Counted from the first letter of the stretch, positions 8,211 through 16,863 are shown. The stretch: 64,000 bases of DNA from Nocardia vulneris (GCF_001613425.1 NZ_BDCI01000042.1:1-64000); one strand, 5' to 3'. The notes: generated from the letters alone by a model not told the origin. Translations and numbers: made by a program.

Positions 8211-8975
8211 CTACGCGTCATCATGAACAACATGCAGTATACGACGCAGGTTAGCAATCACTGCCGATGCTTGGGAATTTAAGTAGAAATGACCTCCGCG
8301 GTAGGTATGAAGCTCGAAATGACCAGTAGTGTGCTGCGCCCAGTCCTGCGCCTCATCCTTGGTCACGCGCGGATCGTTAATCCCAATATGAGCAGATATT
8401 GGTGCTCCAAAGGGCTTCCGCGCGGTATGACGATAGTTCTCTACAGCAGTGTAGTCAGCGCGCAATGTCGCAAGAACCAGTCGTCGCATTTCAGGATCAG
8501 CAAGCGCGACCGGATCAGTCCCGCCCAGCGTGCCAATCTCTGCGAGGATCGCCTCATCAGTGAGAGTATGGATCTTCTCCAATCGTTCGCGATTCGGTGC
8601 CCGCCGACCGGAAACGATAAGCACTGCTGGTTGACATCCGTTCTCGACAAGCCGATGTGCAACCTCGAATCCAACTAACGCACCCAGACTATGTCCGAAA
8701 ATAGCCAGGGGCCTGTCGGCCCATCCGAGCAGTTGCTCGGCAACGGCGTCGGCGAGCTCGGCAACAGTCTCAAGCGGCTTCTCCAGTCTGCGATCTTGGC
8801 GTCCCGGATACTGAACAGCAAGCACATCGCAGCCAGGAGACAGCGCCCTTGCTACAGGCATAAAATAGCTTGCGGAGCCGCCGGCATGCGGCAGGCAGGC
8901 GAGCCTGATCGTCGCGTCGGGGTCAGGGCTGAATCGCCGAATCCATAGCTGATTGGTCTCATCAAGCGCTACCAT
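8211..8975 (-). CDS. Type II (editing) thioesterase of the polyketide cluster
   Basis: A 254-residue alpha/beta hydrolase of the external thioesterase family that clears stalled or wrong acyl groups from carrier proteins. Visible landmarks are LACLPHAGGSASYF near the N terminus, the nucleophile elbow GHSLGA, the acidic region GINDPRVTKDEAQDW and the catalytic histidine in RGGHFYLNS. The length is normal. I place the start at ATG 8975, because GGGAGG lies 11 bases upstream; the TTG at 8984 is only two bases from that site. It is separate from the E1/E2/PKS set but on the same strand. Besides PKS modules, its target could be the ACP of the E2-ACP fusion, where a mis-loaded starter would need removal. 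Confidence 0.93.
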   Translation of the reverse strand: MVALDETNQLWIRRFSPDPDATIRLACLPHAGGSASYFMPVARALSPGCDVLAVQYPGRQDRRLEKPLETVAELADAVAEQLLGWADRPLAIFGHSLGALVGFEVAHRLVENGCQPAVLIVSGRRAPNRERLEKIHTLTDEAILAEIGTLGGTDPVALADPEMRRLVLATLRADYTAVENYRHTARKPFGAPISAHIGINDPRVTKDEAQDWAQHTTGHFELHTYRGGHFYLNSQASAVIANLRRILHVVHDDA

Positions 8976-9723
8976 GGCGATCAATACCTCCCACTGTCAA
9001 ACTCCCACACTCCACTCACCGTATCAGCCTCGATCGGCCTAGGTGCTGTGAGTCGTTCCTGATGTGCAGTAACCGGCAATCTATCCGTCCTTCTCCACTG
9101 TTATTGTTCCCGTTGGGAAGGGATCGAGGTCGGATGGAGGGAGTTTCCAGCTAGGGCACACGCATCCTCAATCGCCAACGGGCCGGTGTCTCTTCGATAC
9201 CCCGTGTCAAAGCAGACTTGAGACAGAAGTAGCGGCATGACACTAGCTACCGCACCAGGACCGCTGCTCGATAGGTCGCATCTGGATGTCATTGGCAGCA
9301 AACGAAGCTGAACACCAACGCGGTCGGGGCGCTGGCCGAAGTGTACGTTTCACCTCCCTCCGCCATACTCTTGCCGATGACCGTTGCGGAACGTGCCCAG
9401 GCATGACCGCCGAGTTGCGGGGCAGACTTAAAATTTCGGTACGCGAGCGACATCTCGCTGGCTTACCAGGGCAACTCCATCGGATCTTAGTGCTGACCAA
9501 TGCTGCCTAGATCAAACGACTATCAACGACATACGTCAAGTAGCTACCGCAGCCATCCAGCGCAGCCATGAGTCAAATAATTCCCAGAAGCTCGCTCGCA
9601 GCAGCAGGGAGGGCGGCCTCAGTTGCTGTCAGACATCCCGACTACATTTACTCCATAGCCGAACACTCGCTGCGGGTGCTTTTGCGCCCTTGGCTACAGT
9701 GCTGACACTTGGACAGGAGTCAT
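8976..9723. other. 748-bp region without a convincing gene
   Basis: It lies between the thioesterase gene and the first HTH gene. Short frames on both strands (for example 9286-9510 plus and 9243-9500 minus) lack motifs and ribosome sites. The last bases hold the ribosome site AGGAG (9714-9718) of the next gene. It probably marks the boundary between the polyketide cluster and the next accessory block. Confidence 0.45.
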
Positions 9724-10284
9724 ATGAGCAGGTACGTGGTCATCATTACACCCGAGCATGAAGGCGCAGACGCAGCCGCCGGACACGCGGAAGCCACGAT
9801 CAAGGTCGAAACTGCCGGCCCGAAGCCTCGCATCACAGAAATGACCATCAGGTCCACGGCAGCGGGAGGCTTGTCCGCCCACACCCTGCCGAGTATCGAC
9901 CTCGAATCGGTTGTCACCGCACTCGCGGCCGGAGTAAGTCCGAGCCCATCCACCCCAGAGCCTTGTGCGACTGCAACGCATACCGCGCAGTCCGCCCTCG
10001 CCGCGACAGGCGAACAACGCTCGGCGCAGCAACCGGAAGCGGCACAAACCGGCAATGTGCCAGTATCAACCGTGGCCAAGGACACGACTACCCGCGGTGC
10101 CACGGAACGGGCTTATCGCCGTATGCCCGACGCTGACGAACTCCGCGAGGTGTATGACAGGATTGGAACAGTCACAGGTCTCGCCCAACATTTCGGTGTC
10201 CCTCGACACACCGCGCAAGGTTGGATGGGCCGACTCCGGAAAATGGGTGCCGAATCCATGCCGAGATCCGCAGATGCCGAATAG
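9724..10284 (+). CDS. Two-domain HTH protein A (first of a tandem paralogous pair)
   Basis: A 186-residue protein of unrecognised family. Residues 1-65 look like a small beta-rich domain (YVVIITPEHEG..., ATIKVETAGPKPRITEMTI). Residues 70-135 are a Ala/Thr/Pro-rich linker. Residues 140-180 form a helix-turn-helix (IGTVTGLAQHFGVPRHTAQGWMGRL). The start is ATG 9724, six bases after AGGAG; an in-frame ATG at 9709 lies upstream of that site. The next gene, 31 bp downstream, has the same three-part layout and an almost identical HTH core, so the pair arose by duplication. DNA binding is inferred from the HTH only. It may regulate the accessory block including the helicase gene. Confidence 0.75.
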   Translation: MSRYVVIITPEHEGADAAAGHAEATIKVETAGPKPRITEMTIRSTAAGGLSAHTLPSIDLESVVTALAAGVSPSPSTPEPCATATHTAQSALAATGEQRSAQQPEAAQTGNVPVSTVAKDTTTRGATERAYRRMPDADELREVYDRIGTVTGLAQHFGVPRHTAQGWMGRLRKMGAESMPRSADAE

Positions 10285-10315
10285 GTCGCGGAGCTACGTC
10301 AGCGAAGGGGATATT

Positions 10316-10852
10316 GTGAGCAGTACATACAAAGTAACGATCGCATCTGACGAGCCGGATAAGGCTACTGCAATCATAACCGTCGAGCTTGCTGCAGGAA
10401 AGGTGCGAGTAACCGAGGTTCGTGTAGTAATCGGCGAAGATGGTGCGCCGCTGCCGAACGAGCTAACGCACGTCGACTTTTCATTGTTGATAAAAAACGC
10501 TGCGCTTATGTCACATGGGCAGCTGCCGGTTGATGCAAAATCTCCCGATGCCGAAGCTGAGGAACTGAAGCCAGCGCCTGATCATGCACACACAAAGCCC
10601 GCGCCCGCCCGAGAGCGCGCCGTTGTTCCATCTGGACCTAGGGATGTCGACAATACTCGTCGCGCGTCAGGCTCGGCCCGCGCATCCGGTGCGCCGTCGG
10701 ACTTGGCAGTAACCTTCTGGCGCCTCGGCAGTATTACCAAAGTCGCCAAACACTACGATGTTCCACGTCACATAGCGCAAGACTGGATCAAGGTTCTGAG
10801 TCAGGAGGCCAAGCTACCGAATACCTGGAGCAGCAAAAGGCCAGCACGATAG
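10316..10852 (+). CDS. Two-domain HTH protein B (second of a tandem paralogous pair)
   Basis: A 178-residue protein starting at GTG 10316, with AAGGGG about seven bases upstream. Residues 3-60 are the same beta-rich domain as in protein A (YKVTIASDEPDKATAIITVEL, GKVRVTEVRVVIG). A Pro/Ala/Arg linker follows, then the HTH (LGSITKVAKHYDVPRHIAQDWIKVL), which matches protein A at the VPRH-AQ-W core. The N-terminal domains have diverged more than the HTH, so both may bind similar DNA but sense or pair with different partners. The frame is open far upstream, but that part overlaps protein A and has no start with a ribosome site. Function unknown. Confidence 0.75.
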   Translation: MSSTYKVTIASDEPDKATAIITVELAAGKVRVTEVRVVIGEDGAPLPNELTHVDFSLLIKNAALMSHGQLPVDAKSPDAEAEELKPAPDHAHTKPAPARERAVVPSGPRDVDNTRRASGSARASGAPSDLAVTFWRLGSITKVAKHYDVPRHIAQDWIKVLSQEAKLPNTWSSKRPAR

Positions 10853-11000
10853 TTTGATCAAAATTGGACGGTTACCGATCGATTCAAGGGCGATCATATA
10901 CTCTCCGCGGCAAACACCGCCGTGACAGCGCCGCTTATTCTCCCCTAATTCATTCCTCCACATCGAACCTGCCTGCATCGGACAACCTAGGGTCATATAT

Positions 11001-13787
11001 TCAGGTGTGAATGCCGATCAACTGCTGGTCGACAACGAGACGGCATTGCGAATATTCACTCAGCCATCCGCTTGCTTGATAGTCACCGCGCCAAGTGAAT
11101 ACCGCTGTTCCGTACTCGTAACCACGGCCAGGCACGTCAGCAATTACTTTTCCTTGGGGTGCTGGGGAGGTAACGTACTTCGATCCAGACCATATGACCA
11201 AGTTGGCAGTTGTCGAACATTTAAGACGAACTTCGCTGGCGGTGCTTTCGACCACAGCGCCGGTGACACGATCTCGTAGCAGCGCCGCATAGTCCGAGGG
11301 GCTGAGTTGAGTTGCTTGTGGTCTTCCTGTTTCCGTCCAATCCGGACTGATCAAGCCACGCGAGGTGGCCGCTTGCCACAGTGTGGGAACGAGGTCCTCG
11401 GCGTGCTCGGCAGTGGCCATTTGCTCACACATCCACAGCAACCGCCCAGCTCCCCTACCGGGCTGGCACCGCCGCCACCGAATTCTCTTACTTAGGTCAG
11501 CAGCGACCACAGCCACCCACGGATGAACAGTGCCTAGAAAGCCCTGACTGCTCAACCAATACAAGTACCGCGGTGCATGCTCAAGGATCGGATACATTGT
11601 CGAGTAAGGAATCCCGGCAATCACCCGAGCGCCACGATGGAACTGAGATGGCGAGTTCGCAGCCGTCAACAACACCGCGCAAGCCAAGTCGCCCTGACTG
11701 TAAGCGAACGAACCTGCGCTCTGACGCCTCTCGACGTTTACCTGTCCATCGTCGGCCACCACTCCGTCAGCAAGTTTGAGGTGTATGGCGTTCGCCTTGA
11801 GGGCCTCACTGATTGCGGCCTCAGCCAGTTCTGGAACATAAGCGGCGATGGTCTCGATCAGGAGGCGTTCCGCCTCTGCAGGGCTGTTGGGTGGATCCAG
11901 TCCCGCCAGCGCCGTTCGTAACTTGTAGCAAACCTGAGGGGATACCATCAACCTGGCCGTTAACAGACCGAGCTCGGTGGGGATTAACTCGTCGTTTCTT
12001 TCGACTCGCGCTATTGGCTTGAGAAAGTCGCCGTCTGTCAAGAACCGGACTGCTTGCCGGAGCGGTGTCATATCGCGGCTCCCCTGGTGATGGGCCAACG
12101 TTTCTGCCCACCACCGTTCGGCCTGCGACAGAGAGTTGATGCGCCCCTGAATCGCTTCTGCCAGCACATGCTCAGGAAAGCTATCCTGAATTTGAGAATC
12201 GACGCGAAATCCAGCCAGAAGCTTGCGCTGCCACACCGCCTTTTCGATATCATCCACTATCAGAAAAGCCCAACCCTCATTTTCCCCAGCACCCACACGT
12301 CCGGCACGACCGAACATCTGCTGAACGGTTGCAACGTCGATTGACTTCAAGCCGACCTCCGTGTCTTGCACAACAACCGCCCGAGCCGGCATGTTAACCC
12401 CTGCCGCCACCGTTGATGTCGCGACAAGCACGTCCAATTCACGTGCACGAAAGCCTTTTTCAGCCTCGCGCTTGTACTCCCATCCCTTATAGTGTAAGCC
12501 AACTCTTGCGGCTCGGCAGATCCGATGCACAATGTCGGGATCATCGGGGTCAACATCGAAGACATCCGCACCCCGGCTGGCTGCAATGATCAACGCAGTC
12601 CGACGTACATTACGTTTGCTGCTGCAGAACACCAGCACGCTACCGCGATCGGCCGTGACCATGTTGACAATCCCACTCGTCAAACGCGACTTGGCACCTT
12701 CGACCAAGCTCCAATCCGCAGTCTTGGCCACGACAGGCAACTGCCACGTCAGCTGCGTAGGGCGCCACGCAACCCGGACCGTCCGAGCATGCAACCACAC
12801 GGCGAGTTCATCGGCGTTAGCGACAGTTGCCGATAGTCCGATAATTCGCATTCGAGACCCTACACCTCGTACTCGCGCGAGAATCGCTTCGAGAAAAGGG
12901 CCACGCGTACGGTCACCAAGTAGGTGGATCTCGTCGACGATCAAGCAGCCAACTTCGGCCAAGGCCTCTCGCAAAGAAGCAGTCCGACAGATCGATTCGA
13001 ACTTCTCCGTCGTGGTCACCCACAAGTCAGCATCTCGAATACGTTGCGCGTCAACACGATACTCACCGGAGAGTCGTTCTACACGCAGGCCACGTTGGCG
13101 CCAGCTGTCGAGTTCGTTATTGAGTTCATCGGTCAGCGAGCGCTGCGGCACCAGCCACGCAGCCTTCTTCCCATGCTCAAGCACAGTGCGCAGCGCAGCA
13201 ACCATCCCCAGCACTGTCTTGCCTGCCCCTGTAGGTGCCACCACGATCAGGTGTTCGTCGCTGCTAATGATGTGTGGAATCGCCTCCGCTTGAGCAGGAT
13301 TCACCACCGGGTGAGGCAGGTACCGAACCCACGCCTCAGGCACGACCTGTTCGATAGGCAGGGGCTCGGTCGGCAAGCCCTCCCTCGCGGAGTGGTTCTG
13401 CCACATCAGCTCGAACGCATCGCGTGCCGTTTGCGCCGCAAGTCCGCTGACTGCTCGATTCTGCCGAGAAGCCGACCGGGTGAGCCCTGTCAAATTGGTG
13501 ATTGCGGTCAACTGACCATCATCGCTCAATGTGTGGACTGATTCTTGCTCCAGTAGATAACCGACCTCGCGGAACGGTACCTGATCGACTGTCAGCCGGC
13601 GTCTGAGATCAGAGAAACGATCACCGTTGGGTATCAGTACTCGGACATCAGTGTTCGGCGGATGGGGGGGAAGCATTGCATCTGGGTCAGCAATCTTCAG
13701 CCACAGCAGCGGAGGCTGGTTCGCGTGCTGAAACCTGTCACTGTCGACTTGCATCCGCGTGAACCGACCTCCATGGGAACCGATCAC
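11001..13787 (-). CDS. Ski2-like superfamily 2 DNA/RNA helicase (possible HamB-like defence helicase)
   Basis: A 928-residue SF2 helicase. The core lies at about residues 165-520: Walker A APTGAGKT, DEIH box (LIVDEIHLL), SAT (IIGLSAT), VATSTVAAGVNMP and QMFGRAGRVG, the last two typical of the Ski2/Hel308 group. About 160 residues precede the core and about 400 follow it, probably winged-helix and ratchet domains. It is a stand-alone ATP-driven nucleic-acid translocase by family. Similar helicases act in anti-phage systems such as Hachiman (HamB), but no DUF1837 nuclease is evident beside it. The GTG start at 13787 forms a GTGA overlap with a small upstream ORF, which supports this start; an ATG at 13754 with GGAGG 13 bases away is the alternative. 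Confidence 0.85.
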   Translation of the reverse strand: MIGSHGGRFTRMQVDSDRFQHANQPPLLWLKIADPDAMLPPHPPNTDVRVLIPNGDRFSDLRRRLTVDQVPFREVGYLLEQESVHTLSDDGQLTAITNLTGLTRSASRQNRAVSGLAAQTARDAFELMWQNHSAREGLPTEPLPIEQVVPEAWVRYLPHPVVNPAQAEAIPHIISSDEHLIVVAPTGAGKTVLGMVAALRTVLEHGKKAAWLVPQRSLTDELNNELDSWRQRGLRVERLSGEYRVDAQRIRDADLWVTTTEKFESICRTASLREALAEVGCLIVDEIHLLGDRTRGPFLEAILARVRGVGSRMRIIGLSATVANADELAVWLHARTVRVAWRPTQLTWQLPVVAKTADWSLVEGAKSRLTSGIVNMVTADRGSVLVFCSSKRNVRRTALIIAASRGADVFDVDPDDPDIVHRICRAARVGLHYKGWEYKREAEKGFRARELDVLVATSTVAAGVNMPARAVVVQDTEVGLKSIDVATVQQMFGRAGRVGAGENEGWAFLIVDDIEKAVWQRKLLAGFRVDSQIQDSFPEHVLAEAIQGRINSLSQAERWWAETLAHHQGSRDMTPLRQAVRFLTDGDFLKPIARVERNDELIPTELGLLTARLMVSPQVCYKLRTALAGLDPPNSPAEAERLLIETIAAYVPELAEAAISEALKANAIHLKLADGVVADDGQVNVERRQSAGSFAYSQGDLACAVLLTAANSPSQFHRGARVIAGIPYSTMYPILEHAPRYLYWLSSQGFLGTVHPWVAVVAADLSKRIRWRRCQPGRGAGRLLWMCEQMATAEHAEDLVPTLWQAATSRGLISPDWTETGRPQATQLSPSDYAALLRDRVTGAVVESTASEVRLKCSTTANLVIWSGSKYVTSPAPQGKVIADVPGRGYEYGTAVFTWRGDYQASGWLSEYSQCRLVVDQQLIGIHT

Positions 13788-14029
13788 ACCGGCACACCGT
13801 TGCCGGCGCGCCTCCAGTGTGACGAACTGAGCGACCTCGACACCATATCCGAGGGCAGTGACAGACCACGATCAGCATCGAATGAGTCCCCAAGACAGGC
13901 GATTACGAGCCAGGTACGCCCGTTCCGCTGAACGATAGCTGAGTTGGCCGAGGCTTCCAGACACTGACGGCGAGGTGGAACAGTCGCCTCCGGAAGAAGT
14001 CCGCATCCTGTAAGGTCAGTGAGCGCCAT
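13784..14029 (-). CDS. Small ORF translationally coupled to the helicase
   Basis: An 81-residue frame starting at ATG 14029 (GTG 14062 is the extended alternative, directly after an in-frame stop). It ends in GTGTGA so that its stop overlaps the helicase GTG start, the usual sign of a co-translated pair. The centre (NSAIVQRNGRTWLVIACLGDSF) looks protein-like, with a hydrophobic strand; the rest is Arg/Ser-rich. I recognise no family. It could be an immunity or effector partner of the helicase, or the 3' remnant of a larger gene. Confidence 0.45.
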   Translation of the reverse strand: MALTDLTGCGLLPEATVPPRRQCLEASANSAIVQRNGRTWLVIACLGDSFDADRGLSLPSDMVSRSLSSSHWRRAGNGVPV

Positions 14030-14737
14030 CGAGTTGATCCACGCGGATGATCGCCCGATCACTCAGGTCGCGTTGAGCTGGCAGTGCAGAAACCATCCTT
14101 CGAAACCGGTCCAAATTCACCGGCATCGCCGGCGGCGTCAGCGCGGTCCTGACCGGCGCCGGGGCACCACGCGCTGGTCAACTTGCGACGCAACGCGCTC
14201 GACGATCACGTAGAACGCAACGCAGCACATCCCCAAGTGCGCCAAGATCTTCGAGCGTGCACAGATTGCATCACGTCGTCGCCCATCTTGGCCTGCCGTC
14301 CCGACTTCGGCCGGGTCAACCACGTTGCAGCGGAACTGGCCTATCACGTCAATTGAACTGCCGCAGGTATGACAGGCTGATGCAATCCAGCACACAACCC
14401 AACGTTTGCGCCTCGCTCCGGGTACGACATCACCGGTTCCAGGGATCTCTTCCCTGCTCGACCAGCTAGGAACTGGCACCCGAGTCCGCTACCGAGCAAG
14501 CCTCGTATCCGACCAGGAGCGCTCACCGGGCGCAGAGACACGAGGTTGGCGAAAGGCCCTGAACAGTGAAGATACCGAAGTAGGCAGTGAGCAGCGCCGG
14601 AAATCAGCAAGCCCGCGAGACCTTTGTACTACGTTGTAGCTCAGGCGCTCCGCAGCCCTAGGCCAATCCAGGACGCGAGTAGCACGGGAATCTGGCTACG
14701 CTTCAGTTCCGGGCTACGGGCCTTTCCGACGGAGAAA
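14030..14737. other. 708-bp region with no convincing gene
   Basis: It lies upstream of the small ORF and helicase and downstream of the excisionase-like gene. Overlapping frames at 14138-14479 and 14344-14610 (both minus) have no motif beyond a CHTCG pair. It may be decayed coding DNA, consistent with a remnant integrated element. Confidence 0.4.
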
Positions 14738-14929
14738 CTACCACAACGGTCGCATAGCCTTGTCGATGTCCTCAACGGCGATCCGGACCTGGCCACGGAA
14801 TCGGTAGGCTGGCAAATCACCGACCGCGATCATCCTGCGGATCGTGTCCGGGCTTACGCTCGCCCGGCTGGACGCACTTTTGATTGAGACATAATGACTG
14901 GGGTTCTGGGTTGGCTCCCACTTGCGCAT
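14738..14929 (-). CDS. Excisionase-like HTH protein beside tRNA-Val(CAC)
   Basis: A 63-residue protein with the winged-helix layout of MerR-like excisionases (helix_turn_helix_17): YVSIKSASSRASVSPDTIRRMIAVGDLPAYRFRG... ending EDIDKAM. The start is ATG 14929, with GGAGG eight bases upstream. Such proteins bend att DNA and direct a tyrosine integrase toward excision. No integrase lies with it, and it sits about 260 bp from the 3' end of a tRNA-Val gene. It could be a leftover of an older element in that tRNA, or a stand-alone regulator. Confidence 0.75.
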   Translation of the reverse strand: MRKWEPTQNPSHYVSIKSASSRASVSPDTIRRMIAVGDLPAYRFRGQVRIAVEDIDKAMRPLW

Positions 14930-15191
14930 GCTGACGACCTCCGCTGCCAGCGGCCGTGAGGCAATCGCCTCTACGTTGGACCCTGACAATGAAGTACTCC
15001 AGGATTCGGCGGAGAAGTCGACAGGCTGACTTCGAACTGAAGACAACAGAGGCACTACATCAACGTGAATGGAACTTGTACACCGATGCACGAGTAGCTA
15101 GCAGACACAATTAGACAACATAGCCGAATCTGCACGGAATATGCACGGAGTCAATTGCAGATCAGGAAAATGGCCTTGACCTGGCGTTACT

Positions 15192-15266
15192 TGGTGGTCC
15201 CAGCTGGTTTCGAACCAGCGACCTCTCGCGTGTGAGGCGAGCGCTCTCCCGCTGAGCTATGGGACC
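15192..15266 (-). tRNA. tRNA-Val (anticodon CAC)
   Basis: A cloverleaf is read on the minus strand: acceptor GGTCCCA paired with TGGGACC, D-arm GCTC...GAGC, anticodon loop CTCACAC with anticodon CAC, and T-arm GCTGGTTCGAAACCAGC. Discriminator A and an encoded CCA complete the 3' end (15192-15194). It is opposite in strand to the three tRNAs to its right. Confidence 0.97.
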
Positions 15267-15738
15267 GGGAGGAGTGTTCTGGGCGCTTGGAGTGCGCTTC
15301 GAACGAGATGGAACATTAGCACGGGGCACCGGCGGTTCACCAAATCGCCACCCTGATGAGGGGAAGCGGGTGGGGGTGGATCGGCTCGGCGAGTGCGCTG
15401 CGGATGGGCAGCCTTCGGGCAGTGCGGGTTTCGGAAGGGCGGAACCGGAGTCGGGAGTGGCCGCGCGGGTGCGCCAGGGTAGGCGGGTCGCAAGTGCGGA
15501 CAGGGAACTGGCGGTGCGGGAGTTATCAGCGAAGTTCTCGCCAATGACACTGTGCGGTGAGGTGCGGGTCGCGCCGCCTCTCGGACCACTAGGTCCTCCT
15601 CAACCACATCGGCCACCTCCGCCACAGTGGCAACCTGCTGGATTTCAGGCGTTCTACCAGCCGATTTGTAGCTTTCACCGGGCGTCGGCTAATGTTCTGT
15701 CTCGCACCACGGAGGCCGGAACAGCCACCGAGATGCAC
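15267..15738. other. 472-bp region between divergent tRNA genes
   Basis: No convincing gene. The minus frame at 15257-15625 is Pro/Arg-rich and overlaps the tRNA, and the plus frame runs through tRNA genes. Promoters for both tRNA transcription units should lie here. Confidence 0.5.
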
Positions 15739-15811
15739 GCGGATGTAGCGCAGCTGGTAGCGCATCACCTTGCCAAGGTGAGGGTCGCGGGTTCGAATCC
15801 CGTCATCCGCT
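15739..15811 (+). tRNA. tRNA-Gly (anticodon GCC)
   Basis: Acceptor GCGGATG pairs with CATCCGC. The D-arm is GCGCAGC-type, the anticodon loop TTGCCAA gives GCC, and the T-arm is CGGGTTCGAATCCCG. The discriminator is T and CCA is not encoded. It is the first of three closely spaced tRNAs, probably processed from one transcript. Confidence 0.97.
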
Positions 15812-15857
15812 CGAGAGGTAGGGCCAGGCAAACTAGTTTCGCCGTCCCCCTTCGCAC

Positions 15858-15928
15858 GGTGGAGTGGCCGAGTGGTGAGGCAACGGCCTGCAAAGCCGTG
15901 CACACGGGTTCGATTCCCGTCTCCACCT
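15858..15928 (+). tRNA. tRNA-Cys (anticodon GCA)
   Basis: Acceptor GGTGGAG pairs with CTCCACC. The anticodon loop CTGCAAA gives GCA and the T-arm is CGGGTTCGATTCCCG. The 3' end is not followed by an encoded CCA. The next tRNA begins two bases later. Confidence 0.97.
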
Positions 15929-15929
15929 C

Positions 15930-16004
15930 GCGCGATTAGCTCAGCGGGAGAGCGCTTCCCTGACACGGAAGAGGTCACTGGTTCAATCCCAGTATCGCGC
16001 ACCA
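15930..16004 (+). tRNA. tRNA-Val (anticodon GAC), integration target of the AICE
   Basis: Acceptor GCGCGAT pairs with ATCGCGC. The anticodon loop CTGACAC gives GAC and the T-arm is CTGGTTCAATCCCAG. Discriminator A is followed by an encoded CCA (16002-16004). The gene is intact at the left end of the integrated element; a second copy of its T-arm and 3' end lies at 32210, so insertion restored the tRNA. Confidence 0.97.
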
Positions 16005-16049
16005 CCGTAGTACCAGGTCAGGCCCCCTTTCGAGGGGGCCTTTCTTGTT
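15977..16049. repeat. attL: 73-bp direct repeat, left copy
   Basis: It covers the tRNA-Val T-arm and 3' end plus the downstream terminator. It is identical to 32210-32282; flanks differ immediately (c/t before, g/t after). The crossover should lie within it. Confidence 0.95.
16021..16049 (+). terminator. Intrinsic terminator of the tRNA operon, inside attL
   Basis: Stem GGCCCCC (16021-16027) pairs with GGGGGCC (16034-16040) around TTTCGA, followed by TTTCTTGTT. Because it is inside the att repeat, each end of the element has its own copy. Confidence 0.9.
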
Positions 16050-16075
16050 GTCGTGAACTATCTGTGAACTGACGG

Positions 16076-16711
16076 CTAGCTTTCTGGCGGCTCGAACAGC
16101 TCGTCACAGACCTCGCAGCGGATGCCGCCGACCTCGAACGCACTGCGTGAAATCCGAAGCTTCCGACCACAGCCACACTCAGCCGACACCCCGTTGTTGC
16201 TGGATTTACGTCCGCCCCGCCGTTGCGGCTCTCGACGACGATAGGCGACCAGAGCGAACGCCAGCTTGTCCAGCTCGTCTCGATAGAGGCGCTCAGTATC
16301 GGCCGGCACCCTGGTGAGCGACCACCCGAGCTTCGGGTGATGGTTCAGCGTAAGCCCCAGTTCTTCGCCGATTCCCCGGAAGCGCTCGTTGTGCCAACGT
16401 CCCTGGCGGCTGGTGTCCTTGATCCCGCGAGTGACGGCAACGCCGTGAGCAGCTTCATGTAGCAGCGTGCCGAGCACATCGGCCGCGCCGCGTTGAAGTC
16501 CTTCGCCGCCGACGAACAGCTCGTGCAATTCGTACTCGCCCCTAATCCAACGATTCGGTGCGAAGTGACCGAGCGTGAGGTCACTGCCCGTCGACCCAGA
16601 ACCGACCGTGAGCACGACTTCGGGGACGTCGGGATGACGGGATCGGATTGCGGCCCAAGTATGTTCGAGCGCTGAGACAAGCAAGCCGGTGATGGTGTCG
16701 GAATCGGTCAT
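16076..16711 (-). CDS. SprT-like zinc metallopeptidase-domain protein with C-terminal zinc ribbon
   Basis: A 211-residue protein. LLHEAAHGVAVTRG (about residues 84-97) is an HExxH zinc site, and the downstream RWHNERFRGIGEELG helix fits a SprT-like fold. The C-terminal 40 residues carry CGCGRKL and CEVCDELF, a four-cysteine zinc ribbon. By family it could process DNA-bound proteins, but no substrate can be read from sequence. Proteins of this shape are common in actinobacterial mobile elements. It is the leftmost gene of the AICE and reads toward attL. Two palindromic operators lie 27-73 bp upstream, so it is probably repressed. The ATG at 16711 is the first start; ribosome-site support is weak. 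Confidence 0.85.
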   Translation of the reverse strand: MTDSDTITGLLVSALEHTWAAIRSRHPDVPEVVLTVGSGSTGSDLTLGHFAPNRWIRGEYELHELFVGGEGLQRGAADVLGTLLHEAAHGVAVTRGIKDTSRQGRWHNERFRGIGEELGLTLNHHPKLGWSLTRVPADTERLYRDELDKLAFALVAYRRREPQRRGGRKSSNNGVSAECGCGRKLRISRSAFEVGGIRCEVCDELFEPPES

Positions 16712-16737
16712 GGCAACCGCAGCCCTTCCGGAAACGC

Positions 16738-16784
16738 TGACACCTACGTGTCAACCGACCAGCGGCTGTGACACGTACGTGTCA
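16738..16784. promoter_or_regulatory. Tandem palindromic operators
   Basis: TGACACGTACGTGTCA at 16769-16784 is a perfect 16-bp palindrome. TGACACCTACGTGTCA at 16738-16753 is the same with one mismatch. The centres are 31 bp apart, three helical turns, so two dimers would sit on the same face. They lie just upstream of the SprT-like gene and are likely sites of an element-encoded repressor. Confidence 0.8.
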
Positions 16785-16840
16785 ATGAGTGGAGTCCCGG
16801 ACGAGACGTGGATTCCCTGGGCGCGCGCCGCGTCCCGTCC

Positions 16841-16863
16841 GGGGCAGGCCCGCGGCCTGCCCC
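16841..16863. repeat. 10-bp inverted repeat GGGGCAGGCC / GGCCTGCCCC
   Basis: Perfect arms at 16841-16850 and 16854-16863 around CGC. The inner nine bases recur as the arms of the repeat at 17763-17782. Confidence 0.75.

Noticed and set aside
9965..10315. N-terminal extension of HTH protein B
   Set aside because: It overlaps protein A in another frame; GTG 10316 has a good ribosome site and matches the layout of protein A.
11001..13787. Complete Hachiman system
   Set aside because: The helicase fits HamB-like proteins but no DUF1837/HamA gene was found on either side.
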